From Polytrichum commune (Eukaryota; Streptophyta; Polytrichopsida; Polytrichales; Polytrichaceae), in contig OX485804.1 in NCBI GenBank assembly GCA_950295325.1, positions 13,640,001 through 13,704,000 on the forward strand: DNA of 64,000 bases. The letters are read 5' to 3'. The notes under the pieces are model-generated. The model was not told the DNA's origin and did no database searches. It saw nothing but the letters and a program-made list of their open reading frames with translations. This document shows, piece after piece, positions 21,291 to 34,221 of this stretch (position 1 is the first letter of the stretch; the number at the start of each line of letters is the position of its first letter). Position numbers and translations under genes: made by a program.

Positions 21291-21808
21291 TTTTTTTTCC
21301 AGTTAGCCCACTTCTCCTAGGATATGAACCACAAGATTAAGACAAGAGGATTACCACATCCAAATCCATATCATCGTCACCTTCCTCGTAATTTTGAAGC
21401 CCGTGAATATCTTATTCACCATCAAAGTGAACAACCTAGTGTTCATCAAATGATCACATACACTCCCCCCCCCCCCCCCCTTCAATCATGTTGAATATTA
21501 AACCTAGACGAGTTGTCGTATTCAAACACGTAGTCCAATCTTTCTTAACACATGTATTTTTGGTAATCATTCGTACAACCACACCTAATCACATGCCACT
21601 AAAACATAGGTGTCCGTTTACAGAAGGCAACCGAAAAAGGATTTTTAGATAGTCTCAAGTCTTCCTTCTAATTGGACCATCAAGTTAGCATTAGTCGCTA
21701 TCTCACGAAGGCTATCTCATTATGTTAATCTAGGAAAGTAGTCTTTGTAACACCATCTTAATGTAGGTACTTCTAGTCCCAAAAGCCTTTTGATTTTTTG
21801 GACTTCTA

Positions 21809-22400
21809 AGGGCCACTTCACACACAAGGTTGAAGGCCCATGACCATGGCAATGTAAGAGCTCTTATTGGTCGAAAGGGCAGAGACCGTCCAAGTTCACT
21901 TCACACTAAGAGGTGAAGGCCTTAAGGCCCAAAGAAAAGTTTGTGGATGGAAAGTCTACATGGAATCCTACATGACAAGTCGTGGATAAGGGTTCGTACT
22001 CTACCGGAATTTGCGTCAGGCCCATCTTCAAGAGGCAGGCCTAACGCAAATTCCATAAGCCCTTGATTTTTTAAAATATTTTTCCCAACATGATAGGTTT
22101 CAAGATAGATTGCAAGGCATATTCCAAAACACACAAAGACCACCAAATAATTCTATTAAATTGATAGAGTTTGAGACATATTATATTAAACCAACTCCTC
22201 CCCTCTTTTTCCGGCAACAAAATATGCAACGATCCCCCAACATGGTCCATTCTCATTTCACACTGTACTTGAGGGCCCGTGACTACATAAAACGGCTTTC
22301 CCAATGTTCACCCATGGTACGGCCTTCGGATGAGAGTCAAGGGTCCTCAGTGCTCACCATTACAAGCTCACGGCTCTTGGCTCATGTGTGAAATGGCCCT
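21809..22400. mobile_element. MITE/fold-back element, AGGGCCACTTCACACA family, copy 1
   Basis: The left end AGGGCCACTTCACACACA is matched in inverted orientation at the right end (AGGGCCATTTCACACATGAG read on the minus strand). Internal blocks such as AAGAGGCAGGCCTAACGCAA recur in the other copies. No coding capacity. A convincing target duplication was not found. Confidence 0.6.
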
Positions 22401-24984
22401 CAAACCAACATCATTCTTTCTATTGTTTCAATGTATAAATGGAGACAAATACCACCGCCATTACAGTGCAAAGAACACGCCTAACCCTAGACCGGGCACC
22501 TCGATGCTGGCAAGAACCTAAATTTGAAAGCATCTACAGAGAGACTCACCCTTGTGGGGCCACTAAAACATGTAATTAACTTAAACCACCGTCTTTGTAT
22601 AGTATGTTGGCACGTTGAGTGCATAACTTGGGGTGAGTTTCCATGTAGGCCCGCTATATTCTAGGAAATAGTGGGTCGGAGGCAATGTTCAAGTTTGAAG
22701 TATGCACGTGCATTTCAATGTGAATGGGCTTCAAAACAATCACACTTCACTCAAACTTTCAACTCTTTTGCAACACTTCACCCAAAAAAAACTTGTTGAT
22801 ATTGGTTGTTTTGTATCGACTATGAAAATAATATAATGTCTCACTAAATTGAAGAAGTACGTGCACTAAAACGAGGCACTAAAGTTATTTAGGTTCCCTA
22901 GATGCTGCACTTAATCATCGTCCAACTCCAAAGGCAAAGTCCTCTTGTTTTTGGTTGATTTCCAAGTGTTAGAAATTCTAGCCCAATCCATGTTTTCCTT
23001 CGGAAGACTGCATAACGACACTCGCATCAATGCATCCAATGTTTTAATTAACTTATGCGATCACTCTTCACTCAATTTTGATTGGAAAAGCCATGTTTGC
23101 ATATAGATGTGCTTGCCAAGCCGGAGTTGCAGTTAGTGTCAAGCCAAAATTGCACGAGTTATTGGAATTTGGAAGTGTCTACTAGAGTGCCAAGATTGGA
23201 GTCCAATTATGTTTCTATTTGCAAATTGCAACAACTGTATTTTGTGACAAGCAATTTTTGGAGAGGCCTTCACTGTGACTGGTGGAAACTTTGTAGGGCA
23301 CATTTTTGTGAACTGCACCCCCCCCCCCCCCCGACAAAAAAACTAAAAACCAAAAACCAAAAAAAAAAAACTTGCTTGACAGCCAAAATGCCATTTGACA
23401 TGTGTTGAAGACTTCAATATTGAACATTGGTTGGAGGTGTTCACATGTAGTTAAGGACAAGCCACCTTTTGGCAGGCTGCTAGAATGATGGGGTGTTGTG
23501 GATACATGCCGCTAGACTTTCATATGCCTTGCCAAAGAATCTTTAATCTACAGGAGTTGGTCAACAAAATATTCAGAAACCGTTTTAGGAGGAGGAGGAG
23601 GAGGTGGGCCTAGATTTGAGAAGATGGGAGTAGCTAGTTGGCACATACAAACCCTATCCCACCAAATTCCCTCTACATTTGGGCAGGTTTGTCCGTATTC
23701 ACACTAGAATATGATGGACGACCGACCTACATGGATACTTGCCCTTAGTACTCAATAGCATGTTAAGTTGTAGCCTCGCCTTAGCCAAATAAGTTTTGTC
23801 TTAACGTTCGGTGACTTGCTCAGTCATGATTCATTTTTAGAACCGAATTTAACAAAAAAAATGTCAAGTTAAGAACATGGCCTAGAAAGTACATCACATT
23901 ACTTACAACGTGCTCTTGCACCGAGGGGTCAAGAACACTTTTCAAGCATGATAATGTTTTTTTAGTTTTTTGTCGGGGCTTCTCCTTGCAAAATGAACAG
24001 TGCTCAACATGAGTATTGTTCACTCCACCACAATTAACATACATGTGGAGATTTATGGACTTAATTGCACTGGGAATCCCCTAGTTTAGCCTTTGCTCAA
24101 CAATGTTTTAAGTGACAAGTGGGAATTGTTGGGCCCTTGGGGGGGGGAGGGGACACATGTGCAATGAGTTGTTTGTAGTACTAGGTATGTGGGGCCAATA
24201 TGTGTGAAATTTGCTTGCAAGGCTCCCCCCTTTAGAAAGGGAGCCAATCTTAAAGGTTGTCTAATGATATGTATGTATCATTGTTGCACATGAATTGTCG
24301 AGAAGAAGTCTATGGGCGATGAAAGCAGCTTATGGCTTCTGGTGAGGCCACGTTGCATGTGCTTTCACGATCATTTTTTATTTTTTATTTTTTGAACCAC
24401 CGATGTAACCCTTATCTCCTCCGTTCATGCCACCACTCATCCACCGTGTTTAATATACTAGTTGCGAGGATATTCAAATATATACATATACTAAATTTAC
24501 CCACAAGGTCATCATACATAAAACATGCGTAAAATGTTCAAGGATTTATAACTATTACCATGAGATTTTACAATGACATATGTGCAAAAACTAATTGGGC
24601 GGTAAGAATGCTATTGAAAAATGTGATCCATCGGGTAGGACATTTATACCCAAAACACATACCAAAAGTTGCGCAAATGTCCACTTTCTAAAAACTTTAG
24701 AGCAGTGACTAGTGCTTCTTTAAGATGGAATGCTCAATACACAATGTGCTTGCGCCAAACCCGCCTCGAGTTTAGGGTTTAGCACAGTATCTTTGTCCCC
24801 TCTCTTGTTCTCTCTCTCTTGTTTCTCTAAAACCAAACCCAGAAAATGGGCCTCTCGTATAGGGGTTAATAATACATGAAACGAACCTAGATATCCACAA
24901 CACAATGGGATGTATATGAACATTTGCAGTGCTTGGTTGACCCAATTGGGACATTAAATTAGGTCATTGATGTCATTGGTAGCT

Positions 24985-25490
24985 TAGGGCCACTTCACAC
25001 ACGCGCCAAGAGCCGTGACCATGAAGTTATGAGAGCCCAAAAGAAAGTGTCCAAACACCGTCCCAAGACACCTCCAAAATCATGTCGTGCGGTCACGGGC
25101 CCTCAAGTGTAGTGTGAAGTTATATGTGACCGGGCCCTCAACCAAATGCCATTTCAATGAATTTCTATTCATACGGGTCCTCACACATGATAAAATAGAC
25201 TAAACCAACGGTTGTGAGCGTTCAGAGTGCCATGGTCTCGCAATGATTTTGTGTTAGGCCTACCTCCAAAGAGGTGATTTTCGAAAACAGTCCAAGTGAC
25301 CATGCAACATGATCCATTCTATGCCATGTAGGAATCCATGTAGACTTTGCTACGTCCATCTTGCATTCACATACTCCATTGGTCCGTCAAGCATAGTGTG
25401 AAGTGAACTTGGACCGGCTCCGCCTTTTCCACCAATGAGAGTGCCTGAAGTGTAATGGTCACGGGCTCTCAGTCTCGTGTGTGAAGTGGC
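24985..25490. mobile_element. MITE/fold-back element, same family, copy 2
   Basis: The left end GGGCCACTTCACACACG...AGAGCC.GTGACCATGAAG is mirrored at the right end (AGCCACTTCACACACGAG ... GAGAGCCCGTGACCAT on the minus strand). About 505 bp long and non-coding. It shares TCCAAAGAGG and related internal blocks with the copies at 21809 and 25670. Confidence 0.6.
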
Positions 25491-25669
25491 TTTAATGTGT
25501 TTCTTTCATGGCACCGACCTTACAGTGTGCTTCACAGTTATAAATATGCATGCACCTACTACTTAACATCAGGTGCAACCGGCCCTTCAATGGAGATGAA
25601 GCTCATTATTTTCCGAGAGAGTTCATGTCACTTATTGGTGCACGGTATGTCTTCATGACCGCTTTATGC

Positions 25670-26100
25670 TTAGTGCTTGAGGGCCCTTGACCCGTGATAT
25701 ACAAATTATGTGATTGGTTGAGAAGAAGGATAAGGTTCAAGTTCACTTTACATTGAATCTTAATGGATCTAAGAGTTTCGAGTGGATGCAAAAGTCTGCA
25801 TGGCATTTTGCATGGCATAAGGTGGATAGTGTTTTTATGGTCTGCCGTATATTGCGTTTGGCCCATCAAAAGGAGGCAGGTCTAACATACAACTAGGGGC
25901 CATGGCAAATAATTAGATTGTTGTTGGCTTGTAGAAATTTTATATTTCCATGGTGGGTCTTGGACTACAGACTGTTTTGAATTGTTTTTAAAATATGTTA
26001 CAGTCCCTCAATAAAGTCCATTCTCACTTGTAGGTAGCTTGAGGGCCCAATAATTGTGCAATCGGATTTTTATTTCTCATGATACGGTCTTTGGATGATT
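25670..26100. mobile_element. MITE/fold-back element, same family, diverged copy 3
   Basis: Contains GTTGAGAAGAAGGATAAGG, AGTCTGCATGGCATTTTGCA and AAAAGGAGGCAGGTCTAACA, which line up with copy 1 internal sequence. CTTGAGGGCCC phrases occur near both ends (25678 and 26040). The boundaries are uncertain. Confidence 0.45.
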
Positions 26101-26179
26101 TCCAAGGGAATGCCTCTAATGATCAAGTGCACCGCCTCGTTTACAATATGATGTAAAAGCTATGTACATTGCAATCTAC

Positions 26180-27400
26180 GGAAAAGTTTGAATAGATGGC
26201 AACACACTTCGTGAAGTAATGTCCAACATTGGTGTTGAACAAGGATGTCCCCTCTCCTCTCCCCCACACTATTTGGCTTGTACATCGATGAACTTGAAAA
26301 ATGTTTGGACAAGATCGACATAAATTCTATGTGTTTATTTAACATTGTGACAGTGGTTGCCATTCTTCTTTACATTGATGATGTTTTTTCTACTTTTTAA
26401 GTCAAGGGCATGCCTACAAAGACTCTTGAACAAGCTACATGAGTTTTGCACTTCTTCTAGTTTTGAAGTCAATATATTTGAAGACTAAAATCATGATGTT
26501 TGGCCGCAACAAAAGGAAATTAAGCCAATAGGCATTTTACCTAGACAAGGACCAAATTGAGATCACCCATGAATACAAAAACATTGGGATTGATTTTTAG
26601 TCACATGGATACTTTGAGCCATCTAGTAAAAGGTGAAGAAATGCATGTATGAAAGCATGGATGGACACTTTAAGGAAAATAATATTAATCGGAGTCACAT
26701 GTTGGGGACTCAAATTCCACCTATTCAAGGTTTTGGTGCTTCCAACTTTCACATATGGCATTGGAATTTGGGGAGGCGACTTGGAAAACTCCCATTGAAA
26801 GGTTTTCGAGAAGGGCATAAAGATGCATATGATGTCTCATGTCAAAGTGTGTCCTTTGACTACCTATCATATTTTGTTTGATGAATTTGGAGAACTTCCC
26901 ATATAATTATACACTCTCAAGCTTATTACAGGCTTTCAACAATGGCTTGCCCGCATACCCCCCTATTGGTAAATAAGTAAATCAACCTCGCTCTCCCAGG
27001 ACCTGGCCAAACACGGACTTAATACCTGAAACAAATCGACAACCATGTAGAAGACATCATGGGGTCTCTTTCATTGGGAAACCTATGTCAACCCAACCAC
27101 ATTAAAACAAGCATTTGATATATCAAGGAGGTTGTTCTTGCTGAAGAGTGGAACTCTTTCCATCTCTCACAGGAGAAACTAGATTACCTCCACCTCGAGG
27201 GTTTTGTTGAGTACATATGTGAATTGTATTTGAAGGAATCATTGGCACCACCAAAATGCAAGATCATTGTTGCCTATTGCACCTCAAACCATAGACTTGG
27301 CATTGACATTGGATGATGGAGCACTATCCCTATCTCTAGAGATATTAGACTATGCCATTTTTGTCCTATAATGTAATTGAAAATAGGCACATTTCATGTT
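26180..27400 (+). pseudogene. LINE reverse-transcriptase fragment, family A
   Basis: The reading, with frame changes, shows reverse-transcriptase motifs: GVEQGCPLS followed by FGLYIDELE (26230-26300), then LLYIDDV (26368-26388), the palm active site usually written F/YxDD. Downstream come TKIMMFGRNKRKL, ITHEYKNIGIDF, LPTFTYGIGIWGGDL and FDEFGELPI. Near 27200-27330 is EYICELYLKESLAPP followed by TSNHRLGIDIG, a typical LINE C-terminus. Multiple stops and indels make it a relic; the 5' half is missing. Confidence 0.8.
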
Positions 27401-28086
27401 GAAGTGTCATTGTATAACCCATTAGGGATAAATGTCGTCATTATTTGAGAATGTAGGTTTAGGGAACCTCGAGTATTTCTTTCAATTAGCCCATTAAGTT
27501 GACATTAACCTCTATCTCACAAAGGTCACTACATCTCCGCCACTCTAAAGAAGTACACTAAATATGATATTTAATGTCAGATGGTATTTAATGTCAGATG
27601 GTATTTTATGTCATTATGGTAACTTTTTGGATGCCTCTTCTTAAGAATAAGTGGACATATATTGTCATGGATGATGGACGAGTCCATCCATTGGCCAAAA
27701 CGCGACCTTCTCTTGTCGGCAACTTGTGATGAAATATTGTCATGGATGATTGAAATTTGGATGAAAAACAACTTGGTAAGTGACAGTAATCGCAACACCG
27801 TAAATCTTTAATCCCTCCAAAAGAGTACAAGGATTGACAAATAATGTTGGGTTAACACTTAGTGTCGATGACACTATACCGCAATTTGCAATTAGTATTG
27901 AGCGAGATAATTAGAATTGGTGACCCTAAATATCATATTTAGTATAGCTGGTTTGAAACCATCTTGATGTACTTTCGTTGACATTAACCTTTTCAACTTC
28001 CCGCACTTTTAACTCAATTTGATTTCATTCATTTTCATGCCAACATGGGTTTGAATTCCGGTACAAATATAGGGCCATATTTCACG

Positions 28087-28330
28087 GCCGGGGATTCGTG
28101 GCACTCAAGTAAAATCATCCGTGCGGATGAAAAAAACACAATAATCATCTAAATGGCTATTTTTGGGCAATTTGATTCCGTAAATAAAGTCAAAGGCCCC
28201 GAATTAGTCTAGTGATGTCACATTCGAATGAATCGGCCCTCAACCCCATAGGGGGGCTTTTTTTATTGGAGCCACTTCATCCACGATATCTTGGATGGAT
28301 GATTTTACTTGAGTGCCACGAATCCCCAGC
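28087..28330. mobile_element. 244-bp mini-element with 34-bp inverted repeats
   Basis: Inverted repeats 28087-28120 and 28297-28330 differ at one base (start GCYGGGGATTCGTGGCAC). They are flanked by an 11-bp direct repeat CATATTTCACG at 28076-28086 and 28331-28341. The interior is non-coding. The duplication length suggests a non-autonomous MULE-type MITE. Its ends differ from those of the 14.7-kb element, so it belongs to another family. Confidence 0.85.
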
Positions 28331-29094
28331 CATATTTCACGTGAACAAACATACATACACACATACATAAATACGGCAGCTTCTATTTTAATATGCTGCT
28401 ATTGCAATAATTTAACTGCTTTTGGTATTTTTGTAAGTAGTAGCTTGAGCCTATTTTTTGACAACAATGTTTTCAAGGCCCAAAATAGAGTCGGTGACAA
28501 TTGTGTGGAGCATTGTCTATTCTGATAGATGCTCACTACCTATTTCTTAAATGCTACAATATGATTCGAAATGCCAAAATATCTTGCTCACAACAATTTG
28601 GAACCAATCTAAATTCAAGTGGTGGGATGTTGGGCTAATAAAGGAAAGGAGTGCATTTTCAATGTTGTGGAATAGAAGTTGGCAAGGTTGAACGTGACAG
28701 TCAAGTGGTCAATTGCTTCATGTGCTTTGGCGTTGGCCTGTCGGCCTTCTGTCTCGAAGAAAAGAAAAAGATTGAACACAACACTTGAGCCTTGGGCTCA
28801 ATCGCATCCAATGTTGGCACCATGCGGTTTTTTACAGTTGGGTTTTTCATGGTTTTTTTTTTTTTTTTTTAATAAAAGAACCCAATCATCTGAGGTCCAA
28901 CAAATCCAGTTTTATTTGGTTTTATTGCAAATAAGTTGAGATTATAGGGCAGAGGGCCCCAATGTCCGCCAATGGTAGTGTCGCGTGCTCGAATGAAACC
29001 ATGGTTTTATTCACAAAAAAACCCCATTTTTTTTTTGCATTAAAACCAAAACCTAATGCATCGGCCGGAAAAAAAAGTTGGGTTTTTTCCACCC

Positions 29095-29440
29095 TTGATC
29101 AAATCTATGTTCGGCTGGGCCCCGCCCCTCCCACGCCTCCTTTATTGCCGGTCTTCCTGTTTGCACCTACGTGGGAACTCCTCCTCAAGGGGTAGGAATG
29201 TGACAATATCCGGTCAAAATTACAAATATTCAAGTTGACATCACGGTCATTATTCCCAAGTTGATTGATGGAGTTCCGTCACATGCCAAAGGAGCTTAAT
29301 GACTTAAGTGACCAGGTATCGTCACATTGGTCCCCAACGAGGAGGAGTTCCCATGCATGTGCAGGCAAGAAGACCCTGCAGTGAAGGAGGCATGGGAGGG
29401 GCAAGACCCAACCGAACACAAATGTGATTGAGCCCAAGGC
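29095..29440. mobile_element. hAT-like MITE, copy 1
   Basis: Long imperfect inverted repeats: CGGCTGGGCCCCGCCCCTCC near 29112 pairs with GGAGGGGCAAGACCCAACCG near 29395-29415. The centre ACAAATATTCAAGTTGACAT is shared with the copy at 36612-36942. Non-coding. Confidence 0.65.
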
Positions 29441-29559
29441 AACACTTGATACTTGGACTACTTACAACACAATTGATGGGCCTCCCGCCCCTCCCCTCCC
29501 ACGCCCCTCCCACACAATTGACTTGGGAATAATGAAACTAATGTCAACTTGAATTTTTT

Positions 29560-29700
29560 TAAATTGACTGGGTATTATCACATTGGTTCAGAACAAGGAA
29601 GAGTTCCCGCACATGTGCATGTAGGAAGATCAGACAATGAAGGAGGTGTGGGAGGGGTGGGGCTTAGCCGAATGAAGATGTGATCTAGCCAAGGCGTTTT
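29560..29700. mobile_element. hAT-like MITE, right-half fragment
   Basis: Only one end is present: GGGTATTATCACATTGGTTC, GAAGAGTTCCC and GAAGATGTGATCTAGCC match the right half of the copy at 36612-36942. Confidence 0.55.
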
Positions 29701-31388
29701 TGTTGAGCATGATAATACTACCCATTGATTAATAACAATTCGTTTAGTAGATTGAACGTAGTGCAGTTGAATAAGATAATATGGATGATCACCAAATCAA
29801 AGAGTGCTAAGAGATGCTAAGTATATGGCCTTGGTCCATTTGAATTAATGGGTTATGTTTCTCGGTCTCTAGTAACACCTACAATGGTTTCATGACAAAC
29901 TTTTGAAGGCACCTAACCTAAACACACTGCTCTTGAAAGCTTGATAAGGAGCTCATTTTTATATCGCCATCTTATGGACAAGGTAGAATGCCTCCCTTCA
30001 TTTCATTCAAATTGGGAATCAACATCACTCAAACATTCCTTAAATATCATAAAATGTCAAAAATGAGCTAGAACTCTCTACCAAACCACAAGTTTTTTTC
30101 TATAAACTTTAAGGTTAACTCTAAAGTCACACACATTTAACTCCCGAAAATATGTTGTTTAGTAGACATCATGTTTACACGTGGATCTAAGCCTATGCCC
30201 AAGGGTGCACTCTCTTTGTTTCTCTTTGCATCAACCCTTTTCGTAAGTCTAGTCTAGGAAAGGAAAGCCAAAAGGTAAACACCTTCAACACATTACAATC
30301 AATTATCCTCTATATTGTAGGCATGCCAACCCTTGGGTCTTTGCAATAATATACAGTTGACAAATTTGTTTGCCACTTGTATGGGTGCTCCACGTTTTAC
30401 GAGCTTAAACACTAAAATAACAAAGCGATGAAACTATTAGGTTGGCACATGCTAACTCAAGGACGTCACTCTCTCTTATATTAATGCATACACGTGTGTT
30501 CAAGACTTATTTATCAGGAGTTATTTACCTTGTAAAAAAGAATATAAGGTATGTTATTGTTCAAAATAAAGGTAAATGCTTGTATTTTAATACACCCTAT
30601 CAATAATTATAAATTTATGGGGAATCATTCAAAAATACCCTATTCTACTTATACTACCAAAGAAAATTGGAAAGAATATTGCAATTATTGAAACAACGCG
30701 CTGAAAATTTCCCTCCCGGCATGTAGGTAGAGAACATTAACTCCACATTGGGTACGTTGGTTTAGTAACGTTCAAGCCAACCAACCTACGAAGTCATCCA
30801 TCCAAGCTTTTTCAACATAAACTTACATCTTTTCATCCGCTAACACATACCCTACCCTAGATCCGTCACTCCTAGTGATTGTTTCCACATTATTTTACAT
30901 GTATCGACTAGATAAAAGAGGCCATTATATGTGATGGTGTTTTACATGTAAACATGTTTTATTATTTTTAAATCCCCTATATTATACGTACGTTTTTGAT
31001 AAAATTCATCCACATTCAACATATTGGACCCTATTTTTTTATCGCACATTGTTTCTATGATTTCTGCTAATGACCTCCCTAAGCATGCTAACAATGTATA
31101 TTCCACAAGTCACATCCAACTCCAACCACCAAGTCTTGGGCGGCAAAATTGATCTCAAATTTGCCCGGTCAAGGCCTCCCAAAGGAGACATTCGGTAACA
31201 TAATTGGTGGACAATGAATGTTTTGGAGTTGTATATGACGAGACAAGCATGTGATTTTCCCTATAAACTTCAACTAACAAATGCTAGAAGAATATACGAA
31301 GGGGCTAGCTAGGATTCATTATTGCGCTCGTTTGCGCCCCTCGCTAACAATGTGAACCCGATACAAACCCATCACCCATAAGGTATGA

Positions 31389-34221
31389 ATAGTTGAAATC
31401 TGCACACACCCACCAACCCCATCACATCCAACACAACTGACCACTCCCGTACACATAAAAAACAACCCAATAAAATACTCTATACACTCAATAATAGACC
31501 ACTGCATAAAACCAACTACAGATAAATACAAAATTATAAAAAACCAACATATATACCTATGTCAATGGGTACTACCCAATGGAACAATATATATCAAAAA
31601 CCTTCCACAAAGAGAATTATTCCCCTACAATCTCCCAAGAGTCATACAACACAACTCAAACTTAATACTCACATACTACACCAAAACACAACATAAAATA
31701 TACAAAAACATCATGAACGGAAATGACATGTTCACCCAAAACAAAGACCCCAAGCACGTCTCTCCTCCCCTAAACATCCCACTCGTGAAAATCTCAACAC
31801 ATGAATGTAACCCTGAAAAAGACATCAACACTAATACAAACAAAATCCAAATGCAAAATGATTATGCTCATATCTACGATGAAACAGGTAAACGCATTAT
31901 CACCATTCCACACAATAGACTTGTATGGCTATGGAACCAATACAATCGTACATTACATCAACCACACGACCTAATACCCCCTACTCAAACATTTGAAATC
32001 GAAATAACCTGGCTATATCAAACATACAAACACAAAATACCGAAAAATAATCCATTAAAAAACGCACACCATTCTATGCCCAAAACACTATTAGACTACA
32101 TCACAACATCCTTTGAAATCACACACTCTTATTTCTCATCCCCAGTCACATGCTCAACCCATCTAACAAAATTCTTCTCACCATTTCCTAGAGATAAAAT
32201 CTTCGGGTCCATCGGTAACGCATTCTCACACAAGTGGCAAGGAATAGGATACGCCCACCCACACAATGAAATTGAAGCCCAAAAAGCAATCCATTGGGCC
32301 AGACTAGCAGCGAAGCAAGATCCATACACCACCACCATACTTATCATCCCATACCCGAATTGGTACCAGAACTTTACACCACATTTAGGTCCCTTCCCAG
32401 ACACACATGTAATCACTCAAATACCAGTAGACACCACCAAATATGAAGAACCTACAAGACCACAAGAATCCAATGAGCCACGTGTAGAACCACTCACCAT
32501 AAGAATCCTATGCGTACATCACCAAAACAATAGTATCAGCAATATAGAACAAATGAACACAATAAGAAATATATGCAACAACCTGAACATATCCCGCACA
32601 ATCACCCAAATTGCCCCCCCTACCCCACAAAATCTAGAAGTCAACAAATGTAAAACATGGAATACCCTCACCTACCCAAATCCAAGCACACACCTACATA
32701 ATACAATCCCACAAATTCCCAACTATGAAAACGAAACACCACTCAAATTCCCCTCCAAATATTGCTTCTACACAGATGGATCCTTTAACCCCCCCAAAAA
32801 GATAGGAGATAGTTGGCGGAGAGAAGAAGTTGGATACGGTATATATAACCAAGAAAAAATTATCAAACTTGCACTACGACTACCAGGCCTACAAAACATA
32901 TTTCGAGCAGAACTAATGGCCATGCACCATATCCTTAAAATAATAATGAAATGACTTCCCAAATGAACCAGCACATATTTTCACAGACTGCCTTAACGGC
33001 CTATATGTAATCAAAACCCAAATAAAACACCCCACACTACACAATAACCACCCCGATAAAACTATCTTAGAAGAAATAGTGAACTTTCTTACACAGAGAA
33101 CCCAACCCACAACACTATACAAAGTAAGAGCACATGCAAACATCAAAGGTAACGAAGAAGCCGACACACTTGCTAAAAAAAGGACATCAAAAGAACACTA
33201 CAATGCCTCTCAACCATACGAATTTGGCCACTCAACGCCGTACTACCAAAGAGACACATGGCCATCAATGGGAACAACCCCAGACAAAGGACCCATTAGA
33301 TTCCTAGAAAAACATCTAGTAAAGTACAATATGAATATAAATTTAGAATTGATCCCTGTAAAATACCCCAACATAGATAAATGGATAGCCAATGATAAAA
33401 TAGATAATGAACTATCAAATAAATTTTGGACAAACAAAAACATAACTGACTCCCAAAAAACATGTCTTCTAAAAGACACGGTCAATACATGGGAAATGCC
33501 AGGAAACATTTGTTCTTCGGAAGAGAAGCTTTTCCATCAATTACATGCCCCATATGTGACTCAACAGACCCGGATACATGGCTGCATGTACTTCTAAAAT
33601 GCAAACAACACCACATTCATGCCCTCCGTACCAAAAGACACAATAAAACAATATGGGAATTAAGAAAACTTAAAGTGTCATCAAAAAAAGTCAAGATGTT
33701 ATATTCTCATGAATGCAGGAACATTCAATAATAAGCCCCCAGAAAACACGGTCCCTTCATGGATATTACAGTGTATATGTGGCCAACAAAGATGTCATTG
33801 CAATGCCATATTCAAACCAGATCTTCTATGTGTAAAAGGACTACCATATCAATCCTCACCCCCAATAGAACCTAATGACAACCTAACAATACAATTCATT
33901 GAATTTACATACTGTAACGATAGAATACATGATGAAACTATAAACCGTAAAATAGAAAAATATAAACCATTAATGGACAATATTGCCAACAAAGGTTGGA
34001 AGATAGACCCACTAATTGTCATCACTGCAGGCGCTAGGGCTGCCACACATATCCCCTCTATGGATAACATTGAAACAACATTTAAAACCCCTAAGCAGAG
34101 CATCAAGAACACATTTGAGGCAATTAATGTCATCGCTATACAATATGCTATGTCCATAATTATGCACAAAAGAAGGATAGAAAATAACGAGCCAATACCA
34201 CTTGACACACAACTACCTTAA
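31389..34221 (+). pseudogene. 5'-truncated LINE with RNase H domain, frameshifted
   Basis: The frame is open from 31389 to 32954, then shifts at the A-rich spot 32949-32951. It continues at 32950-33597, then 33462-33731, then 33709-34221. RNase H is recognisable: CFYTDGSF (Asp), FRAELMAM (Glu), then across the shift HIFTDCLNG (Asp), and KVRAHANIKGNEEADTLAKK. A zinc-binding CPICDSTDPDTWLHVLLKC follows, then a conserved LINE tail (IQFIEFTYCNDR, PLIVITAGARAATH, HKRRIENNEPI). The reverse transcriptase and endonuclease are absent. Upstream of RNase H, FGSIGNAFSHKWQGIGYAHP and ILIIPYPNWYQN look faintly like a DNA adenine methylase fold; I hold that loosely. Base use is strongly A/C-rich on this strand, unlike the neighbours. 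Confidence 0.82.

Larger units (their letters stand above)
19768..31388. other. Gene-poor DNA with transposon relics
   Basis: No intact gene was found. Recognisable pieces are annotated separately: LINE scraps at 20960-21290 and 26180-27400, a three-copy inverted-repeat family (21809-22400, 24985-25490, about 25670-26100), a mini-element at 28087-28330 and MITE copies at 29095-29700. Homopolymer C runs near 21469 and 23320 are low-complexity. Stretches 22400-24980 and 29700-31380 show nothing I can name. Confidence 0.6.
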
